Shown here in pieces: positions 44,963-53,756 of a stretch of DNA of 64,000 nucleotides (position 1 is the stretch's first letter; each line of letters starts with the position of its first letter). Source of the stretch: Allomuricauda sp. (GTDB lineage Bacteria; Bacteroidota; Bacteroidia; Flavobacteriales; Flavobacteriaceae); NCBI GenBank assembly GCA_030148335.1, contig JASBTQ010000039.1:58493-122492 (forward strand). The letters are read 5' to 3'. The translations under genes were made by a program, and so were the position numbers. The notes beneath the pieces were generated by a model that saw only the letters and a list, made by a program, of their open reading frames with translations, was not told where the DNA came from and searched no databases.

Positions 44963-47146
44963 TCACTCCTTTTTTCCGATCAACGAAAAGTCGAGATGTC
45001 GCTTTACCAGATCGGTATCCTTTACCATCACATAGACCTCATCTCCCAACTGGTACACCCGTTTTCTTCTTTCCCCAATAATGGCATATTGGCGTTCGTC
45101 AAACACATAATAATCGTCCTTGATGTCACGGATCCTCACCATTCCCTCACATTTGTTCTCAATGATCTCCACATAGATCCCCCATTCGGTCACCCCGGAA
45201 ATGACCCCAAGGAACTCTTGGTCCTTATGATCTTCCATGAACTTGATCTGCATGTATTTCACGGAATCCCGCTCGGCATTGGCCGCTAACATTTCCATAT
45301 CTGAGGAATGCTTGCATTTTTCTTCGTACAGCACTGCACTTGGTTGTTTTTCCCCATCCAGATAATGCTGCAGCAAACGGTGCACCATCACGTCCGGATA
45401 TCTTCGGATGGGTGAGGTGAAATGGGTATAATAATCAAACCCTAGCCCATAGTGACCAATGTTCTCCGTTGTATAAATGGCCTTGCTCATACTTCGAATG
45501 GCCAAGGTATCCACCAAGTTCTGTTCCTTTTTCCCTTTTACATCCTCCAGAAGCTGGTTCAGGGACTTGTTGATGGTCTTTCTGTCCCGAAGGTCTATAC
45601 TATGTCCAAATCGGGAAATAACGCCGTTCAGGGCCATTAATTTCTCATCATCGGGCTTGTCATGTACCCGATAGACAAAGGTCTTTTTCTTTTTGCCAAT
45701 ATATTCGGCCACTTTTCGGTTGGCCAATAGCATAAATTCTTCGATCAGCTTGTTCGCTTCCTTCGCTTCCTTGAAGTAAACCCCCAAGGGCACGTTGTCC
45801 TCGGACAGGTTGAACTTCACCTCTATCTTGTCAAAAGAGATGGCCCCGGCATCCATACGGGCCTGCCGCATGATCTTTGCCAATCGGTCAAAAGTGAGGA
45901 TGGCCTCCACTATATCACTGGAAACGGAGTAGGCCTTTCCCCTGATGGAAATGGCTTCCGGTATACTATCCTCGCCGGTCTCGATGATATGTTGTGCTTC
46001 CTCGTAGGCAAAACGCTCGTTGGAATTGATGGCTGTCCGGCCAAACCATTGGTTCACCAGTCGGGCCTTATCATCCATTTCAAAAACGGCGGAGAAGGTA
46101 TATTTTTCTTCGTTGGGTCTCAGCGAACAGGCCATATTGGAAAGTATCTCGGGCAACATGGGCACCACCCTGTCCACCAAATAAACGGACGTGGCCCTGT
46201 CATAGGCCTCATCTTCCAAAATGGTACCGGGCTCCACATAATGGGAAACATCCGCAATATGGATCCCTATCTCATAATTACCGTTTTCCAATTTCTGAAA
46301 GGAAAGGGCATCATCAAAATCCTTGGCATCCTTTGGATCTATGGTGAAGGTAAGCACATCCCGCATGTCCCTTCTTTTGGCGATCTCGGATGCTTTGATG
46401 CTGGTATCCAACGTTTTGGCATACTGTTCCACCTCGTAAGGAAACTCATAGGGCAGTCCATATTCAGCCAAAATGGAATGTATCTCTGTGTCATGCTCGC
46501 CCGGTCTTCCCAAGACCTCAACCACTTCTCCATAGGGCGAATCGGCATCTGCGGGCCAATCACCCAAGTTCACCAACACCTTGTCGCCATCGTTTGCTTT
46601 CTTGAGTTTATCCAAGGGGATGAAGATGTCCGTGTACATTCTGGAATCCGAAGGCCTCACAAAAGCGAAGGTTTTTTGCTTATCCACAATGCCCACATAG
46701 GAAGTTTTCTTGCGTTCCAAAACTTTTGAAATCTCCCCTTCCTGCTTTTTCCCTTTTCGTCTGGGCTTTAAGAAGACTTCAACCGTATCGCCATGGAGTG
46801 CCTTGTTCAAACTGTTGTAGGGTACAAATATGTCATCCTCCAAGTCGTCCACCACAATATAGGCGTTGCCACTGGAGGTAAGGTCCACCTTTCCCGTAAA
46901 ATAGGTGTGCAGTGAAGGCTTCTTTTTGTATTTGCCCTTTTCTTCCTCCACGATTCGGTCACTGGCCCTGAGCTCTCCCAAACGCTTGATGAGCTCATTT
47001 CTGTCCTGTGTGTCCGTTACTCCTAATTTTGCGGCTATTTGCTTGTAGTTAAAGCTTTTGGATGGTTCCTTCTCAAGTACGGTAAAAATGCCTTTCGTCA
47101 ACTCGTTCTTCCTCTGACTCCTGGATCTCTTCTTCTTCTTTGACAT
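44963..47146 (-). CDS. rnr: Ribonuclease R
   Basis: A 727-residue exoribonuclease. The basic N-terminus has a winged-helix-like segment (KGIFTVLEKEPSKSFNYKQI). Cold-shock domains follow (HTYFTGKVDLTSSGNAYIVV), then the RNB catalytic domain with LTFTIDPKDAKDFDDALSFQ (active-site aspartates), HIADVSHYVEPGTILEDEAY and FTSPIRRYPDVMVHRLL. An S1 domain (FLGVISGVTEWGIYVEIIEN) closes it. RNase R degrades structured RNA 3' to 5' and helps in rRNA and tmRNA-linked quality control. It is divergent from rpiB across the candidate origin. Confidence 0.97.
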   Translation of the reverse strand: MSKKKKRSRSQRKNELTKGIFTVLEKEPSKSFNYKQIAAKLGVTDTQDRNELIKRLGELRASDRIVEEEKGKYKKKPSLHTYFTGKVDLTSSGNAYIVVDDLEDDIFVPYNSLNKALHGDTVEVFLKPRRKGKKQEGEISKVLERKKTSYVGIVDKQKTFAFVRPSDSRMYTDIFIPLDKLKKANDGDKVLVNLGDWPADADSPYGEVVEVLGRPGEHDTEIHSILAEYGLPYEFPYEVEQYAKTLDTSIKASEIAKRRDMRDVLTFTIDPKDAKDFDDALSFQKLENGNYEIGIHIADVSHYVEPGTILEDEAYDRATSVYLVDRVVPMLPEILSNMACSLRPNEEKYTFSAVFEMDDKARLVNQWFGRTAINSNERFAYEEAQHIIETGEDSIPEAISIRGKAYSVSSDIVEAILTFDRLAKIMRQARMDAGAISFDKIEVKFNLSEDNVPLGVYFKEAKEANKLIEEFMLLANRKVAEYIGKKKKTFVYRVHDKPDDEKLMALNGVISRFGHSIDLRDRKTINKSLNQLLEDVKGKKEQNLVDTLAIRSMSKAIYTTENIGHYGLGFDYYTHFTSPIRRYPDVMVHRLLQHYLDGEKQPSAVLYEEKCKHSSDMEMLAANAERDSVKYMQIKFMEDHKDQEFLGVISGVTEWGIYVEIIENKCEGMVRIRDIKDDYYVFDERQYAIIGERRKRVYQLGDEVYVMVKDTDLVKRHLDFSLIGKKE

Positions 47147-47742
47147 TAATGTCCTTATTTTTTTGAAAAATACGAATTATAATCCTTGAACCACAAGGAA
47201 TGGTTTAAGTAATCGTAAAGAGAGCTTGTTTTATCAACAATAACCATTATCCTTCTTTTCTTCTTTTTTTGAAATTTTAAAAAATGATGATGATGATGTA
47301 TTGTTGAAATGTGGTATAATTTTTTCAGATAAATATTGCTCTGAACAGCAAAATGATTTTATCCACAATTTGTAAGAAGGAAATAATTGTAAGAATCAAA
47401 GGATTATAATTTTTATCCACGGTTTTTGATAACCGTTTTCAACATGAATTTATTGAAAAGTAAATGTAATTTTAATGTTAATTACAGCTAATTTTTGTTT
47501 CATACCGGTTGATTAATTTTTAATGGAATTTGGACCATCACAAAAGAAAATAGTGTAATTGATCTATTTTTCGGAAAATCAAAATTTACTTACGGTTAGT
47601 TTTCTTAAAAAGATCAACAAAAGCAGTAAAGCAGTAAACAGTTGTTTTATAGGTAGATGCAAATAGTTAAGCGTTTTTGTGAACACCCATCGAACCAAAA
47701 GATATTGTACCTTTGTAGGGTAGCCTCAAATAAGCAAAAATC
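47147..47742. other. oriC: Candidate replication origin (oriC): AT-rich gap with DnaA boxes
   Basis: A 596-bp non-coding, strongly AT-rich gap between the divergent rnr and rpiB genes, the longest gene-free stretch in the window. It contains a perfect DnaA box TTATCCACA (47359-47367) and two single-mismatch boxes, TTATCCACG (47413-47421) and TTATCAACA (47231-47239), all on the plus strand. AT-rich blocks follow at 47455-47530 (TTTTAATGTTAATTACAGC and TGATTAATTTTTAATGG), candidates for the unwinding element. Two parS-like sites lie about 33 kb away. No gene is seen here. Origin identity is inferred from composition, boxes and context. Confidence 0.65.
47708..47715 (+). promoter_or_regulatory. 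-7 promoter box for rpiB
   Basis: TACCTTTG, an exact TAnnTTTG match, ends 27 bp before the rpiB ATG at the right edge of the candidate origin. Confidence 0.55.
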
Positions 47743-48174
47743 ATGAAAATAGCCATTGGGAACGATCACGCGGGAACAGAATATAAATTGGCCATTGTGG
47801 GCCTTCTCAAATCAAAAGGGATAGAAGTCATCAACTATGGGACCGACGGGACCGACAGTGTGGACTATCCGGATTTTACCCACCCGGTGGCCTCGGATGT
47901 GGAAGAAGGAAAGGTGGACATGGGCATAGTGATATGCGGGAGTGGCAATGGAGCCACCATGACCATCAACAAGCACCAGAACGTAAGGGGTGCTTTGTGT
48001 TGGAACAAAGAGATAGTTCAGCTCGCCAGGGAACACAACGATGCCAATATTTTGAGCTTGCCCGCCAGGTTCATTGCGCTCCCCCAGGCCATCGAAATGG
48101 TAGAGACCTTTTTGAACACCAAGTTTGAAGGGGGCAGGCATGAACGCAGGATAGAAAAAATACCCTGTAGATAA
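47743..48174 (+). CDS. rpiB: Ribose 5-phosphate isomerase B
   Basis: A 143-residue protein of normal length. MKIAIGNDHAGTEYKLAIV opens the fold, and DYPDFTHPVA and GIVICGSGNGATMTINKH (the active-site loop CGSGNG) follow. RGALCWNKEIVQLAREHNDA and ILSLPARF complete the LacAB/RpiB signature. It interconverts ribulose and ribose 5-phosphate in the pentose phosphate pathway. The cation transporter gene begins 4 bp after its stop, so they are likely co-transcribed. Confidence 0.97.
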   Translation: MKIAIGNDHAGTEYKLAIVGLLKSKGIEVINYGTDGTDSVDYPDFTHPVASDVEEGKVDMGIVICGSGNGATMTINKHQNVRGALCWNKEIVQLAREHNDANILSLPARFIALPQAIEMVETFLNTKFEGGRHERRIEKIPCR

Positions 48175-48178
48175 AAAC

Positions 48179-49096
48179 ATGGGCCATAACCATCCACATG
48201 GTCATTCACATTCGCATAATGATTTGAAGGGGAGGAACCTGTTGATTTCCATCCTTTTGAACATCATCATCACCTTGGCACAGGTTGTTGGTGGACTCAT
48301 TTCAGGAAGTTTGGCCCTGTTGTCGGACGCACTTCACAATTTCAGCGATGTACTTTCCTTGATCATCAGTTATGTGGCCCGCAGACTGGGAAAAAAACAG
48401 GCCAACAAACACAAGACCTTTGGTTATAAGCGCGCCGAGATCATGGCCGCCTTTGTCAATGCCGCTACCTTGGTGGTCGTGGCCATTTTTTTGATGAAAG
48501 AAGCCGTGGAACGCCTCTTTGATCCACATGAAATTGCTTCCGATCTGGTGATATGGCTTTCCATATTGGGCATAGTGGCCAATGGGTTCAGCGTACTTCT
48601 GTTGAAAAAGAACTCCAAGGAGAACATGAACATGAAATCAGCCTATCTACACCTGCTGACAGATATGATGGCCTCCGTGGCCGTTTTGATAGGAGGTATA
48701 TTGATGAGCTTTTTCCAACTGTATTGGGTAGATGCTGTCTTGACGATGCTCATCGGTATCTATTTGATCTATATGGGTTACGACCTGCTGAAGGAATCCA
48801 CTAAAGTGCTGATGCTTTTTACCCCAAAATCCATTGAAATCCAAGATATTGTGGAATCCATCTGTACGATAGAACCCGTAAAAAACGTACATCACGTCCA
48901 CATTTGGCAATTGAATGAAGATGAGGTGCACATGGAGGCCCATATCGATTTTAAAGAGGACATCAAGCTTTCCGAATTCGATGCCATTTTGGAAAAGATA
49001 GAGGAGCTCGTTTATCATAAACACGGGATCAACCACGTCAACATCCAGCCCGAATTTGACAAACCTGATTCCAAAAACGTAATCGTACAGGATTGA
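48179..49096 (+). CDS. Cation diffusion facilitator (CzcD/ZitB-type metal exporter)
   Basis: A 305-residue protein. The histidine-rich N-terminus GHNHPHGHSHSHND binds metal. Six membrane helices follow, with the paired metal-site motifs LLSDALHNFSDVLSL (HxxxD) in helix 2 and YLHLLTDMMASVAVLIGG (HxxxD) in helix 5. The cytoplasmic domain has VKNVHHVHIWQLNEDEVHME. CDF proteins export Zn, Co or similar divalent ions in exchange for protons; the His/Asp layout suggests zinc. It overlaps the next gene by one base (TGATG). Confidence 0.93.
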   Translation: MGHNHPHGHSHSHNDLKGRNLLISILLNIIITLAQVVGGLISGSLALLSDALHNFSDVLSLIISYVARRLGKKQANKHKTFGYKRAEIMAAFVNAATLVVVAIFLMKEAVERLFDPHEIASDLVIWLSILGIVANGFSVLLLKKNSKENMNMKSAYLHLLTDMMASVAVLIGGILMSFFQLYWVDAVLTMLIGIYLIYMGYDLLKESTKVLMLFTPKSIEIQDIVESICTIEPVKNVHHVHIWQLNEDEVHMEAHIDFKEDIKLSEFDAILEKIEELVYHKHGINHVNIQPEFDKPDSKNVIVQD

Positions 49097-49539
49097 TGGA
49101 AACAAAGACCAAAACATTCCAAGAACTGTCCAATGAAGAACTGTACCAAATTTTGCGCCTCCGCAGCGAAGTCTTTGTGGTGGAGCAGGACTGCGTGTAC
49201 CTGGACTTGGACAACAAAGACCAAAAGGCGCTCCATGTGTTGGGAACAAAGGAAGGCCAAGTTGTGGCCTACACCCGCATTTTCAAGCCCGGGGACTATT
49301 TTGTAAATACCAGCATAGGAAGGGTAGTGGTGGCAAAAGATCAGCGGCAATATGGTTATGGAAAAATGATCATGGAAGCCTCTTTATCCGCGATCAAGCA
49401 ACGTTTTCCAAACACGGCCATTGAAATTTCGGCGCAATCCTATCTCATCAAATTCTACACAGAGTTCGGTTTTGAGCGCTTTGGAGACGAATATTTGGAA
49501 GATGGGATTCCGCATGTGCGAATGCGCAATACACCATAA
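49096..49539 (+). CDS. GNAT family N-acetyltransferase (ElaA-like)
   Basis: A 147-residue protein. The ElaA-type start is ELSNEELYQILRLRSEVFVVEQDCVYLDLD (shown here in parts: LRLRSEVFVVEQDC, then YLDLDNKDQKALH). The acetyl-CoA-binding stretch is IGRVVVAKDQRQYGYGKMIM, and the C-terminal LIKFYTEFGFERFGDEYLED is typical. The ElaA substrate is not firmly known. ATG at 49096 is used; it overlaps the stop of the transporter gene by one base, so translation is probably coupled. Confidence 0.92.
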   Translation: METKTKTFQELSNEELYQILRLRSEVFVVEQDCVYLDLDNKDQKALHVLGTKEGQVVAYTRIFKPGDYFVNTSIGRVVVAKDQRQYGYGKMIMEASLSAIKQRFPNTAIEISAQSYLIKFYTEFGFERFGDEYLEDGIPHVRMRNTP

Positions 49540-49548
49540 AAAGGAAAG

Positions 49549-50277
49549 ATGATATTTAAAAAGGAAATAGGTATGATTCTTTTGGCCGGTATGGTGGCGT
49601 GCAATCCGTCAAAAAAAGAATCAACAGGCACGATTGGGACTTATGAAAATGTAAAGATCGTGGGTGCAATGAAGAATGTGATGTGGAAAGGGGAGCTGGC
49701 AGGTAGCATTGACCTTGACACGATTTCAAATAAAAAAGGACTTTATGGCATCGGACCGGAAAGTTTTTTAACTGGAGAACTGCTTATCAAGGACGGCGAG
49801 AACTTTGTGTCGAGGGTCACTTCGGACACAACGATGGCCGTGGCAAAAACTTTTGTCGTTTCGTCACCCTTTTTTGTGTATGCCAACGTGGACGAATGGG
49901 AAGAAACGGCATTGCCAAAAAACATCAGAAATATTGCCGAACTGGAAAGGTTCATAAATGAAATCACGTTGGAGGAAAAACGACCGATTGCCTTTAAATT
50001 GACAGGAAAGGCATCGAAAGCGGCCATCCACGTACAAAACTTGCCAAAAGGAACAAAGGTAACCTCGCCCGATGAGGCCCATCAAGGCCAGACCGATTAT
50101 ACCATTAAAAACGAAAATGTGGAGATCATCGGTTTCTTTTCCACGGAACATAAGGGCATTTTCACCCACCACCACACCTTTTTGCACATGCACCTGATCA
50201 CGGAAGACGAGACTCAAATGGGACATTTGGACGAATTGGAAATAGAGGATATGAAACTCTATCTACCTAAAAAATAA
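49549..50277 (+). CDS. budA: Acetolactate decarboxylase, lipoprotein form
   Basis: A 242-residue protein with a lipoprotein-type signal (LLAGMVAC, Cys 18). The catalytic domain has GLYGIGPESFLTGELLIKDG and the histidine cluster FTHHHTFLHMHLITEDETQM. His213, His215 and His226 reproduce the H-x-H-x10-H zinc-ligand spacing of Brevibacillus acetolactate decarboxylase (H194/H196/H207), and Glu76 fits its E65 position. The enzyme turns acetolactate into acetoin. A membrane-anchored, exported form is plausible since some relatives are secreted. It follows the GNAT gene by 9 bp. Confidence 0.83.
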   Translation: MIFKKEIGMILLAGMVACNPSKKESTGTIGTYENVKIVGAMKNVMWKGELAGSIDLDTISNKKGLYGIGPESFLTGELLIKDGENFVSRVTSDTTMAVAKTFVVSSPFFVYANVDEWEETALPKNIRNIAELERFINEITLEEKRPIAFKLTGKASKAAIHVQNLPKGTKVTSPDEAHQGQTDYTIKNENVEIIGFFSTEHKGIFTHHHTFLHMHLITEDETQMGHLDELEIEDMKLYLPKK

Positions 50278-50328
50278 TGATTTTTTGCATTTTTTTATAT
50301 CCCTAAACTCCTGATAAAAGGGAGAATT

Positions 50329-50355
50329 GTCCCCTTGAGGGGACTTTAGGGGTGT
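50329..50355 (+). repeat. REP-like dispersed repeat, copy 1
   Basis: A 27-bp element: the hairpin GTCCCC-TTGA-GGGGAC followed by TTTAGGGGTGT. It differs from copy 2 (58620-58646) at one base. It lies in the short gap between the acetolactate decarboxylase gene and the candidate restriction-modification genes. Confidence 0.8.
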
Positions 50356-50367
50356 TTTATATGAAAA

Positions 50368-50976
50368 TCAAACTAGCCGTTTCGCCACCCCGATTTGCTC
50401 CAAATACGACAGTCTTAATATCAAGTTTATCGGTTTTTCCGCCTTGTTTTGGGTGGAAAAGTAGAGACAACCCTGCTTTTTGGGACACAACTTTTTCAGG
50501 ATGAACTTTCCGTGCACATCCCTGTTGTCCTGTACCGATTGTTCAAAGAACTCCCTCGTCAAACCCAACGTGGACAAGTGCAGGATGAGTTTTTCACGGT
50601 TGACCAAAGTGATGTTGCACGAAGTGAACACCTTGTCCACATCAGAAAAAATACTGGTCACCAAGGCATAAAAATGGGTCTTTTTGGAAACATCGAACAG
50701 CCAACCTTGCTTTTTGGCACCTTCTTTTTCATAGAAAAGTTCAAAGGCAAAAGTGGGCAGGCTCTCGTTCACATAATCCAATTGGGCTTTTTCGTCAACG
50801 TAATAAAACGCATCTGAAAACTTGTCCTTTAGGACAAGGTCTATACCCTGCAGTTGCTGTCTTCTATTGGAAATCCGCTCAAAAGCATACTTTTTCAAGT
50901 GTTTTTGATAGTAGGAATCCAATAAGACAGCGAGTTGTTTTTCTTTGGAAAGATCAGCTTTGAAATTACTCTTCAA
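50368..50976 (-). CDS. Candidate PD-(D/E)XK endonuclease of a type II restriction-modification system
   Basis: A 202-residue protein of no family I can name. It contains LQGIDLVLKDKFSDAFYYVD followed by EKAQ. Asp46 in GID and Asp61-Glu62-Lys63 in VDEKAQ have the spacing of a PD-(D/E)XK nuclease core. TFAFELFYEKEGAKKQGWLF (Glu79, Trp92) follows, a pattern I associate with nuclease-like proteins. It starts at TTG (50976), overlapping the stop of a cytosine-5 methyltransferase gene by 11 bp; such tight coupling is typical of restriction-modification pairs. A restriction endonuclease role is inferred from motif and context. Confidence 0.6.
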   Translation of the reverse strand: MKSNFKADLSKEKQLAVLLDSYYQKHLKKYAFERISNRRQQLQGIDLVLKDKFSDAFYYVDEKAQLDYVNESLPTFAFELFYEKEGAKKQGWLFDVSKKTHFYALVTSIFSDVDKVFTSCNITLVNREKLILHLSTLGLTREFFEQSVQDNRDVHGKFILKKLCPKKQGCLYFSTQNKAEKPINLILRLSYLEQIGVAKRLV

Positions 50977-52201
50977 TTTGGGATATGTTCCGGAACAGGG
51001 CAGAACCTATTTGCTCCACAATGCCGACCACCAAGGCATTTCCCATAAAAAATGCCCGTTTGGCATCTGGGATTCCATCCAAGAGGGTGTGATTGTCCGG
51101 AAACATGTTCAACCGTTCCAATTCAACTGGGGAAAGTCTTCGCAGTCCCTTGGAGGTCTGGACCACGTGCTTGAACCGGGACGGGGACTTGCCGCCCTCT
51201 CCGGTTATGATAGTTCTGGAAGGTTGATCGAGTGCATCGGGAAACACCATGCTTCCCTCGCTATAATGGTATTCAAAACCGGCCTTGGTCTGGCGGGTCT
51301 CTTTTTTGGAGCCTTTTAGGTACTCCCATTTGGGCAATTCTTCCTGCTCAATGAACAGGTCTGGACTGGCAGAGCCATTTTCCAGAATATCCGAGAGCAG
51401 TGTCCGCTTCCCATCGTAGGAAGGAGTGGTTTTTAATGTTGAAACCTTTCCGTTGACACAAATTCCCGTGTTCAGGAAAGGGGAAAGCCCTTTTTTTGTA
51501 TTGAATTGTTCGGAAAGCTTCACCAAATCAGGATCCAAAGTGAAGGACAGGACTTTTTGGGTAGTGTTCCCCACGGGAAAAGCGGAAGCGATTGTTCCTT
51601 TTTCCAAGATCCAATCCTTGGGCTTGGTTTTTTGGAGTGTTTTGAAAATGGGGGTCGATTTGTGGTACGCCAGAAAAAAAACGCGCCTTCGGCGCTGGGG
51701 CATTCCATACTCGGCGGCATTGATCACGCGCCATTCCACGGCATAACCCAATTGGGAAAGACTGCTCAGCATCACAGCAAAGTCACGGCCACGCTGGGAA
51801 GATGGAGATTTCAACAATCGATCCACATTTTCAAGAAAAAGGTATTTGGGCTTGTTCTTTTTTTCGGAAAGAATACGGTGAATGGACCACCAGAGCACGC
51901 CTTTTTTACCGATAAGGCCTTTGGAATTTTTGAGGGAGGTAGCCACGGAATAGTCTTGGCACGGAAAACCGCCCACCAAAATATCATGGTCGGGAATCAA
52001 GGAGGAGGGAATCGACTCGATGTTGGCGTTGGTATGGTTCTCGGGACCAAAACGCGCTTCATACACCAACGAGGCGTGCTGCATTTTGGTGGAGGGCTCC
52101 CATTGGTTGCTCCACACTACTTTGTAGTGCCCTGTTTTTTCCAATCCCAGACGAAAACCGCCCACTCCGGCAAAAAGTTCACAGACCTTGAGTTCTTGCA
52201 T
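50966..52201 (-). CDS. DNA (cytosine-5-)-methyltransferase
   Basis: A 411-residue C5-methyltransferase started at the ATG at 52201. Motif I is ELFAGVGGFRLGLEKTGHY, motif IV GGFPCQDYSVAT (catalytic Cys81), motif VI FLENVDRLL and motif VIII GMPQRRRRVFFLA. The target-recognition region spans about residues 190-330, and motifs IX/X appear as LRRLSPVELERLNMFPD and FFMGNALVV. It methylates C5 of cytosine in a specific, here unknown, site. The next gene overlaps by 11 bp and looks like the matching endonuclease. The GDYXXLXY gene ends 15 bp upstream. Confidence 0.94.
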   Translation of the reverse strand: MQELKVCELFAGVGGFRLGLEKTGHYKVVWSNQWEPSTKMQHASLVYEARFGPENHTNANIESIPSSLIPDHDILVGGFPCQDYSVATSLKNSKGLIGKKGVLWWSIHRILSEKKNKPKYLFLENVDRLLKSPSSQRGRDFAVMLSSLSQLGYAVEWRVINAAEYGMPQRRRRVFFLAYHKSTPIFKTLQKTKPKDWILEKGTIASAFPVGNTTQKVLSFTLDPDLVKLSEQFNTKKGLSPFLNTGICVNGKVSTLKTTPSYDGKRTLLSDILENGSASPDLFIEQEELPKWEYLKGSKKETRQTKAGFEYHYSEGSMVFPDALDQPSRTIITGEGGKSPSRFKHVVQTSKGLRRLSPVELERLNMFPDNHTLLDGIPDAKRAFFMGNALVVGIVEQIGSALFRNISQIEE

Positions 52202-52216
52202 GCCCAAAAATAGGAT

Positions 52217-52705
52217 TTATTCCAACTTTTTTAAATGATCATCATACAAACCGACGAGGAGACTGTTTCCCTCACCATCTACCCGGATTCCACCATACTT
52301 GGCATTCTCATATTTTTCCGCATCTCCTTCCTGAAAGAAATAGGATTCCGCACCTATGTTGATATCCCACCAATTCCCTTTGGTGTATCTGATGGGAAGC
52401 TCATTCTGCTTCACTTTTTCTCCATCCGCCAAAAATCGAATATGCTGCACAACGCCCGAAGTATCGGGTTCAAGGGCACAATAGCCACGCTTGGGAATGT
52501 TGTCAAGGGCCATTTCGCTGGGCAGCTTGTAGCGTAGGTCCATATAGTCGCCCTGTATCAACGAACGGGGATCCACAGGAGCCAGCTCCATAAAAACAAG
52601 GGTACCCTGCTCCAACAGTTTTTCCTTCTGCACTACGGAATAGTTGAAATACCCCAAAAAGAGCAACAGGTTCGCCAGTATGATAATCCAGCTATACTTC
52701 TTCAT
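52217..52705 (-). CDS. GDYXXLXY domain-containing protein
   Basis: A 162-residue protein with one N-terminal membrane helix (IIILANLLLFLGYFNYSV). The name-giving motif is present as QGDYMDLRYKL, after ELAPVDPRSL. The body ends with YGGIRVDGEGNSLLVGLYDD. The family regularly follows DUF2157 and DUF4401 membrane proteins, as here. Its start overlaps the DUF4401 stop by 14 bp. Function is unknown; an envelope role is likely from topology. Confidence 0.9.
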   Translation of the reverse strand: MKKYSWIIILANLLLFLGYFNYSVVQKEKLLEQGTLVFMELAPVDPRSLIQGDYMDLRYKLPSEMALDNIPKRGYCALEPDTSGVVQHIRFLADGEKVKQNELPIRYTKGNWWDINIGAESYFFQEGDAEKYENAKYGGIRVDGEGNSLLVGLYDDHLKKLE

Positions 52706-53756
52706 CGGTCTTGGTCATTTGGGTGAAAAAAAAGTAAAAAACCAAGAGCACCACGCCGGATGTAAACAGGATGATGGATTTGGTGAGCAGGGTCAGTGAG
52801 AGGTCATAATAATATTGGATCACAAAATAGATCAAGGCAATGACCCCGATGACGAAGCCCGTTTTGTAATTGACCCAAAAACTGAGCAACACAATCAGCA
52901 ATGCTCCCGAAATGGCCGGGGCAAATAAGGTGGGCAATAGGGTGAAAACACATAGCACGAGCGTCAGGACCTTCTTCCTGGCTTCAATGCCAAACTTGGT
53001 CAACACCTTCGACGCCAAGTATAGTATAAGGCCAATGGATGCCAAGGAAGATATCCAGAGGTAACTTCCAGAAATTGGGGCAAGCCCACTTTTTCCAACC
53101 GCCACAAGCCCAAAAAGCAGACTAAAAACCAACCCGATGCGCAAAGGACCGTTCAATTGGGCCAGTTTTCGAGAGCTTGTCAACAGTTTGGCCTCATTCA
53201 AAAAGCAAAAGGCAAGTAGGACCGTATACAAAAGCAGATAGCCGTGGATGGCATTGGGAATGTTATAGGACATGATCAAAAACAACATGGCTGCACCAAT
53301 GGTGATGATGGAAATGAAGGAGATGACATAGTTTTGGGTGATGGCCAGACTGCCCAACGCCATCAGGATGACCAAAATGGTAATATGGTCCTCATTGACC
53401 TCCAAAGAAGCCAATCCGAAGACAAAAAGAATGACACCGAGCACAAAAAAACAGACACTGAACGTATCAAGGATAAAGCTGTTGAATTTTTTGTCGATGA
53501 AAACGGCAATGGTTGTAAGGGCAATCCCCAAAAACAGCATTCCCCATTTGGACTCATATACTTCCAGTATAAAAAGGAATACCACAAAGGCCAAAGTGGC
53601 AAGCAGGCCCCCAAAAATGGAAAGAATCTTAATGACCACGTTCGATTTTGTGGCCTCCTTTTCCCCATATTCGGAAAGGATAGCGGCGTCATCGTGCTGA
53701 AAACCGTCTCCTTCCGAAGCCCGAATGGCGTCCAATATTTCTTCTAGGTTCTTCAT
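52692..53756 (-). CDS. DUF4401 domain-containing membrane protein
   Basis: A 354-residue protein started at the ATG at 53756, which makes a 4-bp ATGA overlap with the DUF2157 stop. After a soluble N-terminus (MKNLEEILDAIRASEGDGFQ) come about 10 hydrophobic helices, ending LFTSGVVLLVFYFFFTQMTK. This is the DUF4401 layout. It is the middle gene of a DUF2157-DUF4401-GDYXXLXY operon with overlapping reading frames, suggesting a membrane complex. Function is unknown. Confidence 0.88.
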   Translation of the reverse strand: MKNLEEILDAIRASEGDGFQHDDAAILSEYGEKEATKSNVVIKILSIFGGLLATLAFVVFLFILEVYESKWGMLFLGIALTTIAVFIDKKFNSFILDTFSVCFFVLGVILFVFGLASLEVNEDHITILVILMALGSLAITQNYVISFISIITIGAAMLFLIMSYNIPNAIHGYLLLYTVLLAFCFLNEAKLLTSSRKLAQLNGPLRIGLVFSLLFGLVAVGKSGLAPISGSYLWISSLASIGLILYLASKVLTKFGIEARKKVLTLVLCVFTLLPTLFAPAISGALLIVLLSFWVNYKTGFVIGVIALIYFVIQYYYDLSLTLLTKSIILFTSGVVLLVFYFFFTQMTKTDEEV

